A DNA stretch of 45,753 nucleotides from Terriglobales bacterium (GCA_035651995.1 DASRER010000025.1:1-45753); one strand, 5' to 3'; positions 1 to 8,676 are shown, counted from the stretch's first letter. Made by a program: numbers and translations. Notes: generated by a model from the letters alone, not told the origin.

Positions 1-197
1 GCGCCGACGAACCCGACCGATGGTGTGCTTTGTGAACGTCAAAAGCGTGGACCGAATCATCTACTCCATTTTCCAGAGATTTACCCTGGAATGGAAAACC
101 CGCACCCTCAAGCTATTTACACAAGCCGCGTGACATCACCCTTTTATCTTCCTTTCAGTTGAAACAGCGACACTTTCGTGCTGCAATATTTGCCGTC
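1..197. other. Left edge, no gene recognised
   Basis: I see no recognisable protein. A short open frame from about position 20 to 130 on the plus strand has no family resemblance and no start with a good ribosome site. Around 71-100 an imperfect hairpin is visible: CCATT then CCAG, matched by CTGG then AATGG. It could be the terminator of a gene left of the window or part of a small structured repeat. Confidence 0.3.
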
Positions 198-527
198 ATG
201 TCCATGCGGCTCTCCAAGGGCAAGCTGTCGCACAAGGTGCTTCAGGATTACTTCGAAGCGCTGGCCGACAGCCCGGAGCAGCCCAGCAGCAAGCAGCGCG
301 CCCGCCAGTTGCTGGCGTCGTACGCTGAGTTGCGCTTCCGCCTCTCCGGCGGCAGCCGCTGCCCGCTATGCCGCGCGCACGTGCGCCATGTGGTGCCGGT
401 CACCGTTTATCGCAAAGACGGCAGCATCGCCCACTTCGCGTGCCTCTGCCATCGCTGCCTGGAAGGCGAACGTGCCCAGGCCGAGAAGCTTGAGATGCGG
501 ATCGGCAACGCGGAATGGGTGATGTGA
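198..527 (+). CDS. Small Cys-rich hypothetical protein
   Basis: I do not recognise the family with certainty. The product is about 109 residues from the ATG at 198; a TTG at 159 in the same frame would add 13 residues, and neither start has a clear Shine-Dalgarno sequence. The first half is helical and charged. The second half has a CPLC motif and, about 35 residues later, C-L-C-H-R-C, so a small zinc-ribbon or treble-clef fold is likely (inference). It faces dacB tail to tail; the 99 bp between the two stop codons is a long inverted repeat that may end transcription of both. Third-position GC matches the neighbours, which supports a real gene. Confidence 0.5.
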   Translation: MSMRLSKGKLSHKVLQDYFEALADSPEQPSSKQRARQLLASYAELRFRLSGGSRCPLCRAHVRHVVPVTVYRKDGSIAHFACLCHRCLEGERAQAEKLEMRIGNAEWVM

Positions 528-623
528 TTTGTTATTGGCTGTCTGTTATTTGTGATTGTTGCGGGATCGTGGCTGCCTGCGCGGCCGTCGCAAATAGGAA
601 ATAACCAGTCGTCAATAACAAAT
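527..623. repeat. Inverted-repeat gap hairpin between convergent genes
   Basis: ATTTGTTATTG at 527-537 is the exact reverse complement of CAATAACAAAT at 613-623. GTTATTT further in is matched by AAATAAC. The element fills the gap between the stop of the small Cys-rich gene and the stop of dacB. It may act as a bidirectional terminator. It belongs to the class of gap palindromes described in the findings. Confidence 0.6.
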
Positions 624-626
624 GGG

Positions 627-2207
627 CTACTTCTCCGCCACCATTTGCTCGACGATCAGGTCAATCGTCTCGAGCGCCCTGCGGCTGGTGAGGTTGTGAT
701 TGTTGGCGATCACGGAGAACACCAGCGTGTCGCCCCCGGCGGTCTTCACGTATCCGCTCAGCGCGTTCACGTGGCCGAGCGAACCGGTCTTGGCGAAGAC
801 GTGGCCGAGCGCGGGCGAATTGCGGAAGCGGTCGGCAAGGGAGCCATCCATGCCGGCGACGGGCAGCGTGTCGCGAAACGCCGCGTACCAAGGCTGCACG
901 GAAGCGTAGCTGAGCAGCTTCACAATGGCGTGCGGCGTCACCAGGTTCTGCCGTGAGAGGCCCGAGCCGTCGTAGAACACGTACTCTTCGCCCTGTATGC
1001 CGGCCTGGGTCAGGAAGCCGTGCACCACTTCGAGCCCCGATTCGATGGTGCCGTTGGCGCCCTTCTCGCGGCCGAGCAGGCGCAGCGTCAATTCAGCGTG
1101 CAGGTTCTGGCTTACCTTGTTGATCACGCGCAGGTCCTGCAGGAACGGCTGCGAGTCGTAGCTGGCCAGCACGACCGGCTTGGGGAACAGGTTGGGGGGC
1201 ACTTCGCTGCCGCCGCCGCCGCCCTGGGCCGAAGCCGTCGTGGTCACGGTAATGGTCGAGAGCTTGGCCAGTTCGGTGTGGCGTGTCCGCGGGCGCCCGT
1301 ACACCACCACGCCGCGCTGCTCCAGCAGGCTGCGGAACAGCTGCGCCGCGAAGTTCGCCGGGTCTTCGATGGCAAGCGCCTCGTGCGCGCCCGAATCGTC
1401 GAGCGGGATGTTGCCCCAGAAGGTGATTTGGTTCGAGCCCGGCTCGCGGTTGATGTAGATCTTGCGGGGCTGCGTGCCCGGCGGCGTGGTCAGGATGCGG
1501 TTGTCCACGCGGTAGTACTCGGGGAAGGGGTTCAGGTTGATGAACGCCTTCTCGCCCGCGCGATCGGCCGGCATGATGTCGACGAAAACGACGTTGTCGT
1601 TGATGGTGAGCGCGGAAACGGGCGCGCCCCACTCCCAGACGAGATCGTCCTGCGTCCAGCCCTCGCCGTAGCGCTCGAAGGCGTACCAGGAATCGTCGCC
1701 CACAATGTCGCCGTCCACGTATTTCAGGCCCTTCTGCACCACCTGGTCAGCCAAGTCGGCGAGCACTTTGGCGGGCGGAAGCTTGCGCTCGGTGCGCGTG
1801 TTGTAGGGCAGCGTGCGCCCGGAAAGGTTCGGATCGCCGCGCCCGACCAGGATGAGATCGCCATTCAGGCGGCCGTACTTATCAATGGCGCCAGTCGTCT
1901 CTACGGTGGTGCGGAAGCGATAGTCGGGGCCGATGAGCGCCATCGCCGTGGCCGTAGTGAACAGCTTGGTGTTCGACGCGGGCGTGAACAGCTTGTCGGC
2001 GTTGCGCGAGTAAAGCGTGGCGCCGCTGTTGAGCGAAACCACCTCGATGCCCCAGAAGCCGCGGGAAACGTCTGTCTGATCGAGGATCTTGTCGATTCGC
2101 GCGCCGAGGGTGCTCTTGGAATCTTTTTTCTTGTTTGCAGCCGGAAGCGGCTGCGCAATCAGCGCAATCAGCAGCAGGAAAACGGCGGAGTAGCGCGCGC
2201 GCTGCAT
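627..2207 (-). CDS. dacB: D-alanyl-D-alanine carboxypeptidase/endopeptidase (PBP4, peptidase S13)
   Basis: This is a periplasmic penicillin-binding protein that trims pentapeptides and cuts D-Ala cross-links in peptidoglycan. It is 526 residues long, in the range for class C PBPs. An N-terminal signal peptide (hydrophobic from about residue 8 to 22, ending PAA) precedes the catalytic domain. The serine-peptidase triad motifs are present: SxxK as S78-N-T-K81, SxN as SQN in KVSQNLHAEL, and KTG in FAKTGSLGHV. The insert between SxxK and SxN has the length usual for this family. The gene reads away from folP; the 278 bp between them would hold both promoters. A Gly run followed by SEVPPN in the middle looks like a flexible loop. 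Confidence 0.93.
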   Translation of the reverse strand: MQRARYSAVFLLLIALIAQPLPAANKKKDSKSTLGARIDKILDQTDVSRGFWGIEVVSLNSGATLYSRNADKLFTPASNTKLFTTATAMALIGPDYRFRTTVETTGAIDKYGRLNGDLILVGRGDPNLSGRTLPYNTRTERKLPPAKVLADLADQVVQKGLKYVDGDIVGDDSWYAFERYGEGWTQDDLVWEWGAPVSALTINDNVVFVDIMPADRAGEKAFINLNPFPEYYRVDNRILTTPPGTQPRKIYINREPGSNQITFWGNIPLDDSGAHEALAIEDPANFAAQLFRSLLEQRGVVVYGRPRTRHTELAKLSTITVTTTASAQGGGGGSEVPPNLFPKPVVLASYDSQPFLQDLRVINKVSQNLHAELTLRLLGREKGANGTIESGLEVVHGFLTQAGIQGEEYVFYDGSGLSRQNLVTPHAIVKLLSYASVQPWYAAFRDTLPVAGMDGSLADRFRNSPALGHVFAKTGSLGHVNALSGYVKTAGGDTLVFSVIANNHNLTSRRALETIDLIVEQMVAEK

Positions 2208-2485
2208 CGGGGTGAGTAGAAGTTTAGCACGGTTTCGTGCGCCTTTTCAGCGGGCGCTTGGCACGTGCAGCCACTGGCCCCGGTGGCAGCATTGGTGCAG
2301 CCGCGGTTCTCGAGAGCGGTGCGAACGGTCCTCGGCAGCTCCCGAACGCGCTCGGAGGCACGCGCTGGATGTCGCGCTCGGCCCCTGCCAGAACTGGGGC
2401 GGATAAGACTGCTGCGATGCAATCAGGAATGCGAGCCGAAGAACCACAAACGCGACCGTGTGCTCACCGCGTATTCTACTGGTAA
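2208..2485. other. Divergent intergenic region dacB/folP
   Basis: No gene or RNA is recognised here. The open frames that cross it have biased, low-complexity composition and no family resemblance. It must hold the two divergent promoters, but I cannot point to a convincing -35/-10 pair. Confidence 0.4.
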
Positions 2486-3376
2486 ATGCGCCCGAACTTC
2501 ACATGGCGGCTCCGCTCGCGCACGCTGGCGCTCGGCCAGCGCACGCTGGTGATGGGCGTGGTCAACGTCACGCCTGATTCGTTCAGCGACGGCGGGCTTT
2601 ACGTCTCAGCCGAGCGCGCCATTGAGCATGCGCTACGGCTTGTCGGGGAAGGCGCTGACATCCTCGATATCGGCGGCGAGTCTACGCGGCCCGGAGCGGG
2701 CGTTGGCACGACCGCGGCGGTCAGCGCGCAGCAGGAATCCGATCGCATTCTGCCTGTCATCGAAGGCGTACGGCGTGCGCGGCCGGACGCGATCGTTTCC
2801 GTGGACACGTACAAGGCCAGGGTCGCGCGCGCCGCCGTCGTGGCGGGCGCGGAGATCGTGAACGATGTCTCCGCCGGGTTGTGGGACGCGGCCATGCCGC
2901 ACACCCTCGCCCAGCTCGGCTGCGGCGCCGTGCTCATGCACACCCGCGGCCGGCCCGACGAGTGGCGCAAGTTGCCGCCGGTGGCCGACATGGTTGCGCT
3001 GGTGAAGCGCGACCTGGCTGACCGCGCCCGCGCTGCGCTCGACGCCGGCATCGCGCGGGAACGCATTGTGCTCGATCCCGGCTTCGGCTTCGGCAAGAAC
3101 TTCGAGGAAAACTATCCGCTGCTCGCCCGATTCGCCGACCTGCGCGAGCTCGGCTACCCGCTGCTGGCAGGGACGTCGCGCAAGAGCTTCATTGGGCGCG
3201 CGTTGGCGCGCGACGGCAAAGACCTTCCCGCCTCCGAGCGGCTGTACGGCTCACTGGCCGCCGCAACCATGACCATGCTCGCCGGCGCGCACATCGTGCG
3301 CGCGCACGACGTGGCGGCGACGGTGCAGGCGGCGCGGGTGGTTGAGGCGGCGCTGAGCCCTGGTTTGTCATCCTGA
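2486..3376 (+). CDS. folP: Dihydropteroate synthase
   Basis: The enzyme condenses 6-hydroxymethyl-dihydropterin pyrophosphate with p-aminobenzoate to make dihydropteroate in folate synthesis, and is the target of sulfonamides. It has 296 residues, typical of the family. Signatures in order: GVVNVTPDSFSDGG near residue 25, DILDIGGESTRPGA near 60, VSVDTYKA near 107, EIVNDVSAG near 125, LMHTRG near 152, LDPGFGFGK near 195 and GTSRKSFIG near 230. The C-terminal residues (LSS) and the stop codon lie inside the left arm of a TCATCCTGAGCG inverted repeat, so the natural C-terminus seems to have been replaced by repeat sequence. It is a single gene, convergent with dtd. Confidence 0.96.
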   Translation: MRPNFTWRLRSRTLALGQRTLVMGVVNVTPDSFSDGGLYVSAERAIEHALRLVGEGADILDIGGESTRPGAGVGTTAAVSAQQESDRILPVIEGVRRARPDAIVSVDTYKARVARAAVVAGAEIVNDVSAGLWDAAMPHTLAQLGCGAVLMHTRGRPDEWRKLPPVADMVALVKRDLADRARAALDAGIARERIVLDPGFGFGKNFEENYPLLARFADLRELGYPLLAGTSRKSFIGRALARDGKDLPASERLYGSLAAATMTMLAGAHIVRAHDVAATVQAARVVEAALSPGLSS

Positions 3377-3507
3377 GCGGAGTCCAGGGTCCGCGTCGCG
3401 GACTCTGGCGGGAGTCGAAGGATCCCTGCCACTACCCCAACGTCGCGGTCGAATAGGGACGCTTCAACTCGCCTTCGCTGACGCTCAGACTTCGCTCAGG
3501 ATGACAA
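3365..3507. repeat. TCATCCTGAGCG inverted repeat (convergent gap)
   Basis: TTGTCATCCTGAGCG at 3365-3379 is perfectly matched by CGCTCAGGATGACAA at 3493-3507, enclosing about 113 bp with smaller stems (GGGTCCGCG/CGCGGACTC). The left arm contains the folP stop codon. A related single-arm copy starts at 9999. From memory, such elements are common in acidobacterial genomes. The element fills the folP/dtd gap and could end transcription from both sides. Confidence 0.75.
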
Positions 3508-3515
3508 AAACGAAG

Positions 3516-3965
3516 TCAGAACAATTTTTCGCTGTCCAGCAAGATCGTCACTGGGCCGTCATTCACCAACTCGACCTGCATCATCTCCTGGAAGCGGCCG
3601 GTTTCGCAGCGCAGGCCGGTCTCGCGAATCGCCGCCACGAAGCGCTCATATAGAGGGCGCGCCTGCTCGGGGCGCGCAGCGGCGAGGAATGACGGACGGT
3701 TCTGGCCGCGGGCATCGCCCAGCAGCGTGAACTGCGAGACCGCAAGCACGGCGCCGTCCACGTCGGCGGCGGCCAGATTCATCTTGCCGTCGGAATCATC
3801 AAAGATGCGGAGCTTGCAGACGCGCGCGGCGAGCGCCGTCGCGTCGGCTTCGGTATCACGCGCGGCGACCCCGAGCAACACGAGCAGGCCAGGCCCGATC
3901 TCACCAGCCACTTCGCCGTTCACAGTGACGCGCGCGCGGGAGACGCGCTGGACGACGGCTCGCAT
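3516..3965 (-). CDS. dtd: D-aminoacyl-tRNA deacylase
   Basis: Dtd removes D-amino acids (and glycine mischarged on tRNA-Ala) from tRNA in the cytoplasm. The 149-residue length equals the family norm when the start is placed at the ATG at 3965 ([11 protein letters not shown]); a longer frame upstream would add 26 residues that run into repeat DNA and is rejected. The two active-site signatures are clear: SQFTL followed by RGQNRPSF in the middle, and [11 protein letters not shown] at the C-terminus, the family's GPVT cross-subunit motif. Its 3' end faces folP. It is followed upstream by a 130-bp gap filled by a palindromic repeat, then the decarboxylase gene. Confidence 0.95.
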   Translation of the reverse strand: MRAVVQRVSRARVTVNGEVAGEIGPGLLVLLGVAARDTEADATALAARVCKLRIFDDSDGKMNLAAADVDGAVLAVSQFTLLGDARGQNRPSFLAAARPEQARPLYERFVAAIRETGLRCETGRFQEMMQVELVNDGPVTILLDSEKLF

Positions 3966-3998
3966 GTGCGCGAGCTTAACAGAGCGCGTGAACCACAA

Positions 3999-4106
3999 GG
4001 ACGCGGAAACACGGAGAAAAGCCGTTTCACGCGAAGCAGACAAAGGTCACACGAAGCCCTTCGGCGAAGCCTTTGTGTGAAGTTTTTCTCCGCGTCTCCG
4101 CGGTCC
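3999..4106. repeat. Gap palindrome built from CGCGGAGACACGGAG-like words
   Basis: The left arm at 3999-4020 (GGACGCGGAAACACGGAG then AAAA) pairs with the right arm at 4083-4106 (TTTTT then CTCCGCGTCTCCGCGGTCC). The central part holds a second stem, GAAGCC/GGCTTC-like. It lies between dtd and the decarboxylase gene, both on the minus strand. It may act as a transcription terminator or mRNA-stabilising hairpin. Confidence 0.6.
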
Positions 4107-4112
4107 AAACTT

Positions 4113-5522
4113 CTATCCCCGCGCGGCCGACCCCGCCGGCGCCACCGCCGCCGCGGCGCGCAGGATTGCCGCCGCCGACATCTCCACGTCCTTCTCGCTG
4201 GTGGACCAGTTGGAAACCGAGATGCGCATCGCCGCCATCTTGTGCCACGTGGTGCCGCTCAGCCAGCAGGCGCCGTCGCGCTGCACGTGCTCGATCGCCG
4301 AGCGCGTGGCCTCGTCGGAACCGTGGAAACGAATCAGCACCTGGTTCAGCACTACGTCGTTCAGGACGCGGACGCCGGGCTGCCCGTCGAGCAGTTTGGC
4401 GAACTGCCGGGCGCGGGCGCAGCAGCGCTCGACGAGGTCGCGCACGCCGCTGCGGCCCAAGTGACGCAGCGCCGCATACACGGTGAAGCCGCGGGCGCGA
4501 CGGGAGAATTCGGGGGTCCAGTTGAAGTTGTCGCGCTCCTGCTTCTCGGAGTGGATCAGGTACGCGGCGGTAATGCCCATCGCCGCCTGGTGCGCCTCCG
4601 GGTGCGCACAGATCAAGAACCCCGAGTCGTACGGCACGTTCAGCCACTTGTGGCCGTCGATGGCCCACGAGTCGGCCAACTCGACGCCGCGCACGAGGTG
4701 TCGCAGCCGTTCGCTCACCGCGGCCCACAGGCCGAAAGCGCCATCCACATGCAGCCAGGTGGGGTGCGACTTGTCGCGCGCGCGGACCGCCTCGCCGATT
4801 TCGGCCAGCGGATCGAATGAGCCGGTGTTTACGTTGCCGGCCTGCGCACACACGATGGCGGGCCCCTGGCACTTGGCCAGCACGGCCTCGAAGTCGCTCG
4901 CGACCATCCGGCCCTGCGCATCTGTCGGGACGCGATGCGCCCGGGTGCCGAGCCCGACCATTCGCAGGGCCGCGAGGATGGTGGCGTGCGCTTCGTCGCT
5001 GATGACGATGTTGATGCGTGGCGCGCCGATAAGGCCCGCCTCTTCCACGTCCCATCCTGCTTTGCGCAGCACGGCGTGTCGCGCCGCCGCCAGGCCAGTG
5101 AAGTTGGCCGTTCCCCCGCCGGTCACAAATCCGACGCTTGCGCTCGCCGGCAACCCGAGTAGTTCGACCAGCCACCCCGCTGCAATCTCTTCCGTGACGG
5201 AGGCAGCGGGCGAAGTGGCGTACAAGCCCGAGTTCTGGTCCCAGATCGAGGTGAGCCAGTCGGCGGCGGTGGTGACGGGCAGGCTGCCGCCAATCACGAA
5301 TCCGAAGTAGCGCGGGCCGGCGCTGGCGACGATGCCGCGATCGGCCGCCTCGGCCAGGTGGCGGACGACTTCCACGGCGTCGAGGCCGTCCTCGTTGAGC
5401 GGACCGCCGAGCGCGGCGCGCAGTTCTTCAACCGTCACGCGCGGGAACACGGGCCCGGTGGCGTTGCGTTCTTCGCGGCGTTGGATGGCGTCGATCACCT
5501 GATGGAGCAGCGCGTGGGTCAT
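4113..5522 (-). CDS. PLP-dependent group II decarboxylase (aromatic-L-amino-acid type)
   Basis: This is a fold-type I, pyridoxal-phosphate enzyme of the DDC/GAD family, which removes the alpha-carboxyl from amino acids such as Trp, Tyr, Dopa or Glu; the substrate cannot be read from sequence. It has 469 residues. The PLP lysine is in DSWAIDGHKWLNVPYDSG, preceded by HVDGAFG with the Asp that contacts the pyridine nitrogen. VTGGGTANFTGLAAAR is the phosphate-binding segment. Start choice: ATG at 5522, because GAGG lies 9 bp upstream; the in-frame ATG at 5531 has GAGG abutting it. The frame stays open far upstream, but that extension is low-complexity shadow of the amidohydrolase gene. It is divergent from that gene. 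Confidence 0.9.
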   Translation of the reverse strand: MTHALLHQVIDAIQRREERNATGPVFPRVTVEELRAALGGPLNEDGLDAVEVVRHLAEAADRGIVASAGPRYFGFVIGGSLPVTTAADWLTSIWDQNSGLYATSPAASVTEEIAAGWLVELLGLPASASVGFVTGGGTANFTGLAAARHAVLRKAGWDVEEAGLIGAPRINIVISDEAHATILAALRMVGLGTRAHRVPTDAQGRMVASDFEAVLAKCQGPAIVCAQAGNVNTGSFDPLAEIGEAVRARDKSHPTWLHVDGAFGLWAAVSERLRHLVRGVELADSWAIDGHKWLNVPYDSGFLICAHPEAHQAAMGITAAYLIHSEKQERDNFNWTPEFSRRARGFTVYAALRHLGRSGVRDLVERCCARARQFAKLLDGQPGVRVLNDVVLNQVLIRFHGSDEATRSAIEHVQRDGACWLSGTTWHKMAAMRISVSNWSTSEKDVEMSAAAILRAAAAVAPAGSAARG

Positions 5523-5756
5523 GGTGAACATCCTCGCATGCCGAAGCGTGGGGGCCGCTATCCGGGAACCAATAGCCAACCAGATGTGCGGGAGCCCAGA
5601 ATGATTCGAAGAGTTTTCTCCGCTTGTTGCAATCCGTTGCATCCTCCCAGGTTCATGCCGTTGTGGGGGCCGCACTCGAAGCTGGACGTGCGATTGGCCA
5701 CCAGCGGATGAAAAGCCAGCCCTCTGAGGAGCTTCCTCGTAGCGCGTCGTCCCTGA

Positions 5757-5785
5757 TTGACGCGTCCTGCCTGCGCCGCTACACT
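5757..5785 (+). promoter_or_regulatory. Sigma-70-type promoter for the amidohydrolase pair
   Basis: TTGACG at 5757-5762 and TACACT at 5780-5785 are separated by 17 bp. Transcription would start near 5792, giving a leader of about 28 nt. AGGAG at 5809-5813 lies 6 bp before the ATG at 5820. Confidence 0.65.
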
Positions 5786-5819
5786 GCTTCGCTCCCTCGT
5801 TTGCAATCAGGAGTCCGAT

Positions 5820-7154
5820 ATGCCCAAACAACGCGCCCTGTGGGCTTTTGCGCTCACGGTGCTGTGCAGCGTGTCGCTGGCCGCGCAATCCGGGCCGAGC
5901 GCACCGGCTGTTCCGCAGCTCGCGCCTGCGGCTGCCGCGCCGCCGTCGCAAGACGTCGTTATCCGCGGCGGCACGGTGCTGACGGCGACCCACGGCACCA
6001 TTCCCAACGGCAGCGTGTACATCCACGACGGCAAGATCGCCGCCGTGGGCGCCACGGTAAACGCGCCGGCCGGCGCCACCGTGATTGACGCGACCGGGAA
6101 ATACGTTACGCCCGGCATCATCGATCCGCACGCGCACATGGCGCTCGACAGCGACGTGAACGAGGCCACCAGCCCCGTGGTGCCGCACATGATGATGCTC
6201 GACGCCTTCGATTATGAGGACAAGGCCATCTATCGCGCCCTGGCGGGCGGCGTGACCACGTCGCTGCTGCTGCACGGCTCGGCCGACATGATCGGCGGGC
6301 AGGCCGTGGTCATTAAGAACAAGTTCGGACTCGGCCGCGACCAGATGCTATTCCCCGGCGCGCCGCAGTCGATCAAGTTCGCCTCGGGCGAGAACCCCAA
6401 GCGCGTTTTCGGCTCGCGCAACCAGCTTCCCTCCACACGCATGGGCAACTTCGCGGTCATGCGCATGGCCTTCACCGAGGCGCGCGACTACATGCACGAG
6501 TGGGACGAGTACAACAAGAAAGTGCAGCGCGGCGACAAAGACCCGCGCATGCCGAAGAAAGACCTGAAGCTGGAGGCGCTGGCCGACGTGCTGCGCGGCA
6601 AGCTGCTCGTCCAGATCCACATCTACCGGGCCGACGAGTTCCTCACCGAGATCGCGCTGGCCAACGAGTTCGGCTACAAGATCCGCGCCTTCCATCACGC
6701 GCTGGAAGCGTACAAGGTGGCGCCGCAGATCGCCGCCGCCGGCGCCGCCATCGCGACCTTCAGCGATTGGTGGGGCTACAAGAACGAGGCCTGGGACGCG
6801 ATTCCGTGGAACGCCGAAATCTCCATGCACAAAGGCGTGCGCGTGGCGCTGAAAAGCGACTCCAACGACTTCATGCGCCGCCTCAACCAGGAGGCCGGCA
6901 AGGTCCTCCGCTACGGCGGCGTTACCGAGGAACAGGCGTTGCAGATGATCACCCTGAATCCGGCGTGGATCATCGGCGTGGACAACCGCACCGGATCGAT
7001 TGACGTGGGCAAAGACGCCGACATCGTCATCTGGAACGGTCCGCCGCTCTCCAGCTACGCGCTCGCCGACAAAGTGCTGATCGACGGCGAGGTTTACTTC
7101 GACCGCTCGCTGCCCGGACTCGGGCTCACGCACTTCCACGCGGAGGGACAATGA
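5820..7154 (+). CDS. Exported amidohydrolase, probably active member of a pair
   Basis: This belongs to the metal-dependent amidohydrolase superfamily, imidazolonepropionase/prolidase-like branch; the substrate is unknown. The product has 444 residues. Residues 1-22 form a signal peptide ending in SLAAQ, so it should act in the periplasm. The composite beta-sandwich starts at VVIRGGTVLT. The first metal site is intact (DPHAHM, HxH). Later candidate ligands are QIHIYRADE, RAFHHALEA and the Asp in LKSDSND. GSIDVGKDADIVIW is the usual C-terminal sandwich segment. The stop overlaps the start of the next gene (ATGA), so the two are translationally coupled. A good promoter and AGGAG support the chosen start. 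Confidence 0.88.
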   Translation: MPKQRALWAFALTVLCSVSLAAQSGPSAPAVPQLAPAAAAPPSQDVVIRGGTVLTATHGTIPNGSVYIHDGKIAAVGATVNAPAGATVIDATGKYVTPGIIDPHAHMALDSDVNEATSPVVPHMMMLDAFDYEDKAIYRALAGGVTTSLLLHGSADMIGGQAVVIKNKFGLGRDQMLFPGAPQSIKFASGENPKRVFGSRNQLPSTRMGNFAVMRMAFTEARDYMHEWDEYNKKVQRGDKDPRMPKKDLKLEALADVLRGKLLVQIHIYRADEFLTEIALANEFGYKIRAFHHALEAYKVAPQIAAAGAAIATFSDWWGYKNEAWDAIPWNAEISMHKGVRVALKSDSNDFMRRLNQEAGKVLRYGGVTEEQALQMITLNPAWIIGVDNRTGSIDVGKDADIVIWNGPPLSSYALADKVLIDGEVYFDRSLPGLGLTHFHAEGQ

Positions 7155-8539
7155 AAACGTCGTCGGTTGTTGGTCGCTGGTCGTTGGCTAAGGCGCGCAC
7201 TGCATCCGCGCTGGTTGTGGTCCTTGCGGCGCTGCCCCTGCTCGCGCAGAAGCAGAAGCCCTCGCCTGGAACGGTTGCCACATCGCCGGCGCCCATCGCG
7301 ATCCGCGGCGGCAAGCTGCTGACCATCACTCACGGCATTGTAGAGAACGGCGTCGTTGTCATCGAGAACGGGAAAATCACGGCCGTCGGACCGGTGAACG
7401 GCACCAACGTTCCCAGGAACGCGCAGGTCATCGATGCCACCGGCATGACGGTGTATCCGGGTCTGTTTGACGCTGAGTCGCACCTTGGCCTGACGGAAAT
7501 CTCCGCCGAGCCGATGACGAACGACCTGGTCGAGATGAGCGACGAGATCATGCCGCACATGCACGTCTACGACGCGTTCCACGCCGAGAGCGAACTGATT
7601 CCGGTCACGCGCATGAACGGAGTGACCAATGCCGTGATCGCCCCGCAGGACGGCGACAGCATGCCCGGGCAGGATTCGATCGCCCAGATGGCGGGTGGGA
7701 ACCGCGACGAGATGCTGATCGCGCGCGACGTGGCGCTGCCCATCAACTTCATCGGCGAAGTGCGGCGCGGCCAGCGCGGCGGCGCCGGCTCGGCGCAGCA
7801 AACACGCTTTCCGGAAACGCGCATGGGCGTGGCCGCGCAGCTGCGCCAGTCGTTCCTCGACGCGCAGAACTACGCGCAGAAGCTGGCGCGCGAAGAGCGG
7901 CGCCGGCAGACGGGCGACACGGCGCCGGCGGCGGGCGAGCCGTTCAAGCACGACCTGAAGCTGGAGGCGCTGCTGCCGTATCTGGACGGCAAGAAGCCGG
8001 TCGTGCTGGCGGCGCGGCAGTCCGACGAAGTGCTCACCGCCGTCTCGCTGGCGCGCGAGTTTAATTTAAAGATCATCCTCAACCACGTGGACAAGGCGCA
8101 GCGCCTGCTCGACCAGATCGCGGCGTTCAAGGTCCCGGTCATCGTGGGACCGATCTACACCTTTCCTGCTGACGACCAGCGCTACGACGCGGTCTACAGC
8201 CTGCCGGCGCAGCTCGCCAAGCGCGGCGTGAAAATCGCGTTCGCCAGCTACGATGACGACCACAACGCGCGCAACCTGCCGTACCAGGCCGGCTACGCCG
8301 TGGCGTACGGCCTGCCGTACGATGAGGCTCTGAAGGCCATCACCATCAACCCGGCCGAGATGTTCGGCGTGGCCGACCGCCTGGGTTCGCTCGACGTGGG
8401 CAAAGACGCCAATGTGGTGATCGCCGACGGCGACCCGCTCGACGTGAAGACCGACGTGAAGCGCGTATTCATCGCCGGCCGCGAAGTGCCGCTGAAGAGC
8501 AGGCAGACGGAGCTGCGGGACCGGTACATGGAACGGTGA
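7151..8539 (+). CDS. Exported amidohydrolase-like protein lacking key metal ligands
   Basis: This 462-residue protein is related to the one before it and overlaps it by 4 bp. Residues 15-33 look like a signal peptide (ALVVVLAALPLLAQ). The domain layout matches, but the catalytic positions do not. The HxH of the first protein is ESH here (DAESHLGL). QIHIYRADE becomes VLAARQSDE. The late Asp region SDSND becomes SYDDDH. One His (ILNHVDKA) is kept. The folded frame (PGLFD, GVTNAVIAP, GSLDVGKDANVVIADGDP) is well conserved, so this is not a decaying gene. I infer a non-catalytic partner or an enzyme with a changed metal site, perhaps forming a heterodimer with the upstream product. Confidence 0.83.
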   Translation: MKTSSVVGRWSLAKARTASALVVVLAALPLLAQKQKPSPGTVATSPAPIAIRGGKLLTITHGIVENGVVVIENGKITAVGPVNGTNVPRNAQVIDATGMTVYPGLFDAESHLGLTEISAEPMTNDLVEMSDEIMPHMHVYDAFHAESELIPVTRMNGVTNAVIAPQDGDSMPGQDSIAQMAGGNRDEMLIARDVALPINFIGEVRRGQRGGAGSAQQTRFPETRMGVAAQLRQSFLDAQNYAQKLAREERRRQTGDTAPAAGEPFKHDLKLEALLPYLDGKKPVVLAARQSDEVLTAVSLAREFNLKIILNHVDKAQRLLDQIAAFKVPVIVGPIYTFPADDQRYDAVYSLPAQLAKRGVKIAFASYDDDHNARNLPYQAGYAVAYGLPYDEALKAITINPAEMFGVADRLGSLDVGKDANVVIADGDPLDVKTDVKRVFIAGREVPLKSRQTELRDRYMER

Positions 8540-8614
8540 AGGACCAAATAAGGCTTAGTTTGCAGCGGCTTATACACGCAAATCCAACCATCTCAGGCAC
8601 GGCAGCATCTAATG

Positions 8615-8629
8615 GTATACGTAGTATAC
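8615..8629. promoter_or_regulatory. GTATAC-GTA-GTATAC palindrome upstream of the Fic module
   Basis: Two copies of GTATAC separated by 3 bp form a 15-bp dyad about 20 bp before the -35 box of the Fic module promoter. It could be an operator bound by the small partner protein or another regulator. The partner has no obvious DNA-binding motif, so this assignment is inference. Confidence 0.35.
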
Positions 8630-8648
8630 GCTGTTGGGTGGTAAGCTA

Positions 8649-8676
8649 TTGACATCAAAACAGTAAGAGCTATTAT
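8649..8676 (+). promoter_or_regulatory. Sigma-70-type promoter of the Fic module
   Basis: TTGACA at 8649-8654, a 16-bp spacer and TATTAT at 8671-8676 form a near-consensus promoter, the best in the window. Between it and the first gene lies a GC hairpin (CCCGCC/GGCGGG, 8686-8704). The local DNA is clearly richer in A+T than its surroundings. Confidence 0.7.

Noticed and set aside
1020-2219. Long open frame on the plus strand opposite dacB
   Set aside because: It is the shadow of a high-GC gene on the other strand; the composition is biased and no family is recognisable.
3365-3507. CRISPR-like array
   Set aside because: The repeats are inverted pairs, not regularly spaced direct repeats, and no cas genes are present.
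5523-6275. A 720-residue version of the decarboxylase with about 250 extra N-terminal residues
   Set aside because: The extra part is the antisense of the amidohydrolase gene and its promoter, has His/Arg-rich low-complexity composition, and a good ribosome site (GAGG) lies before the ATG at 5522.
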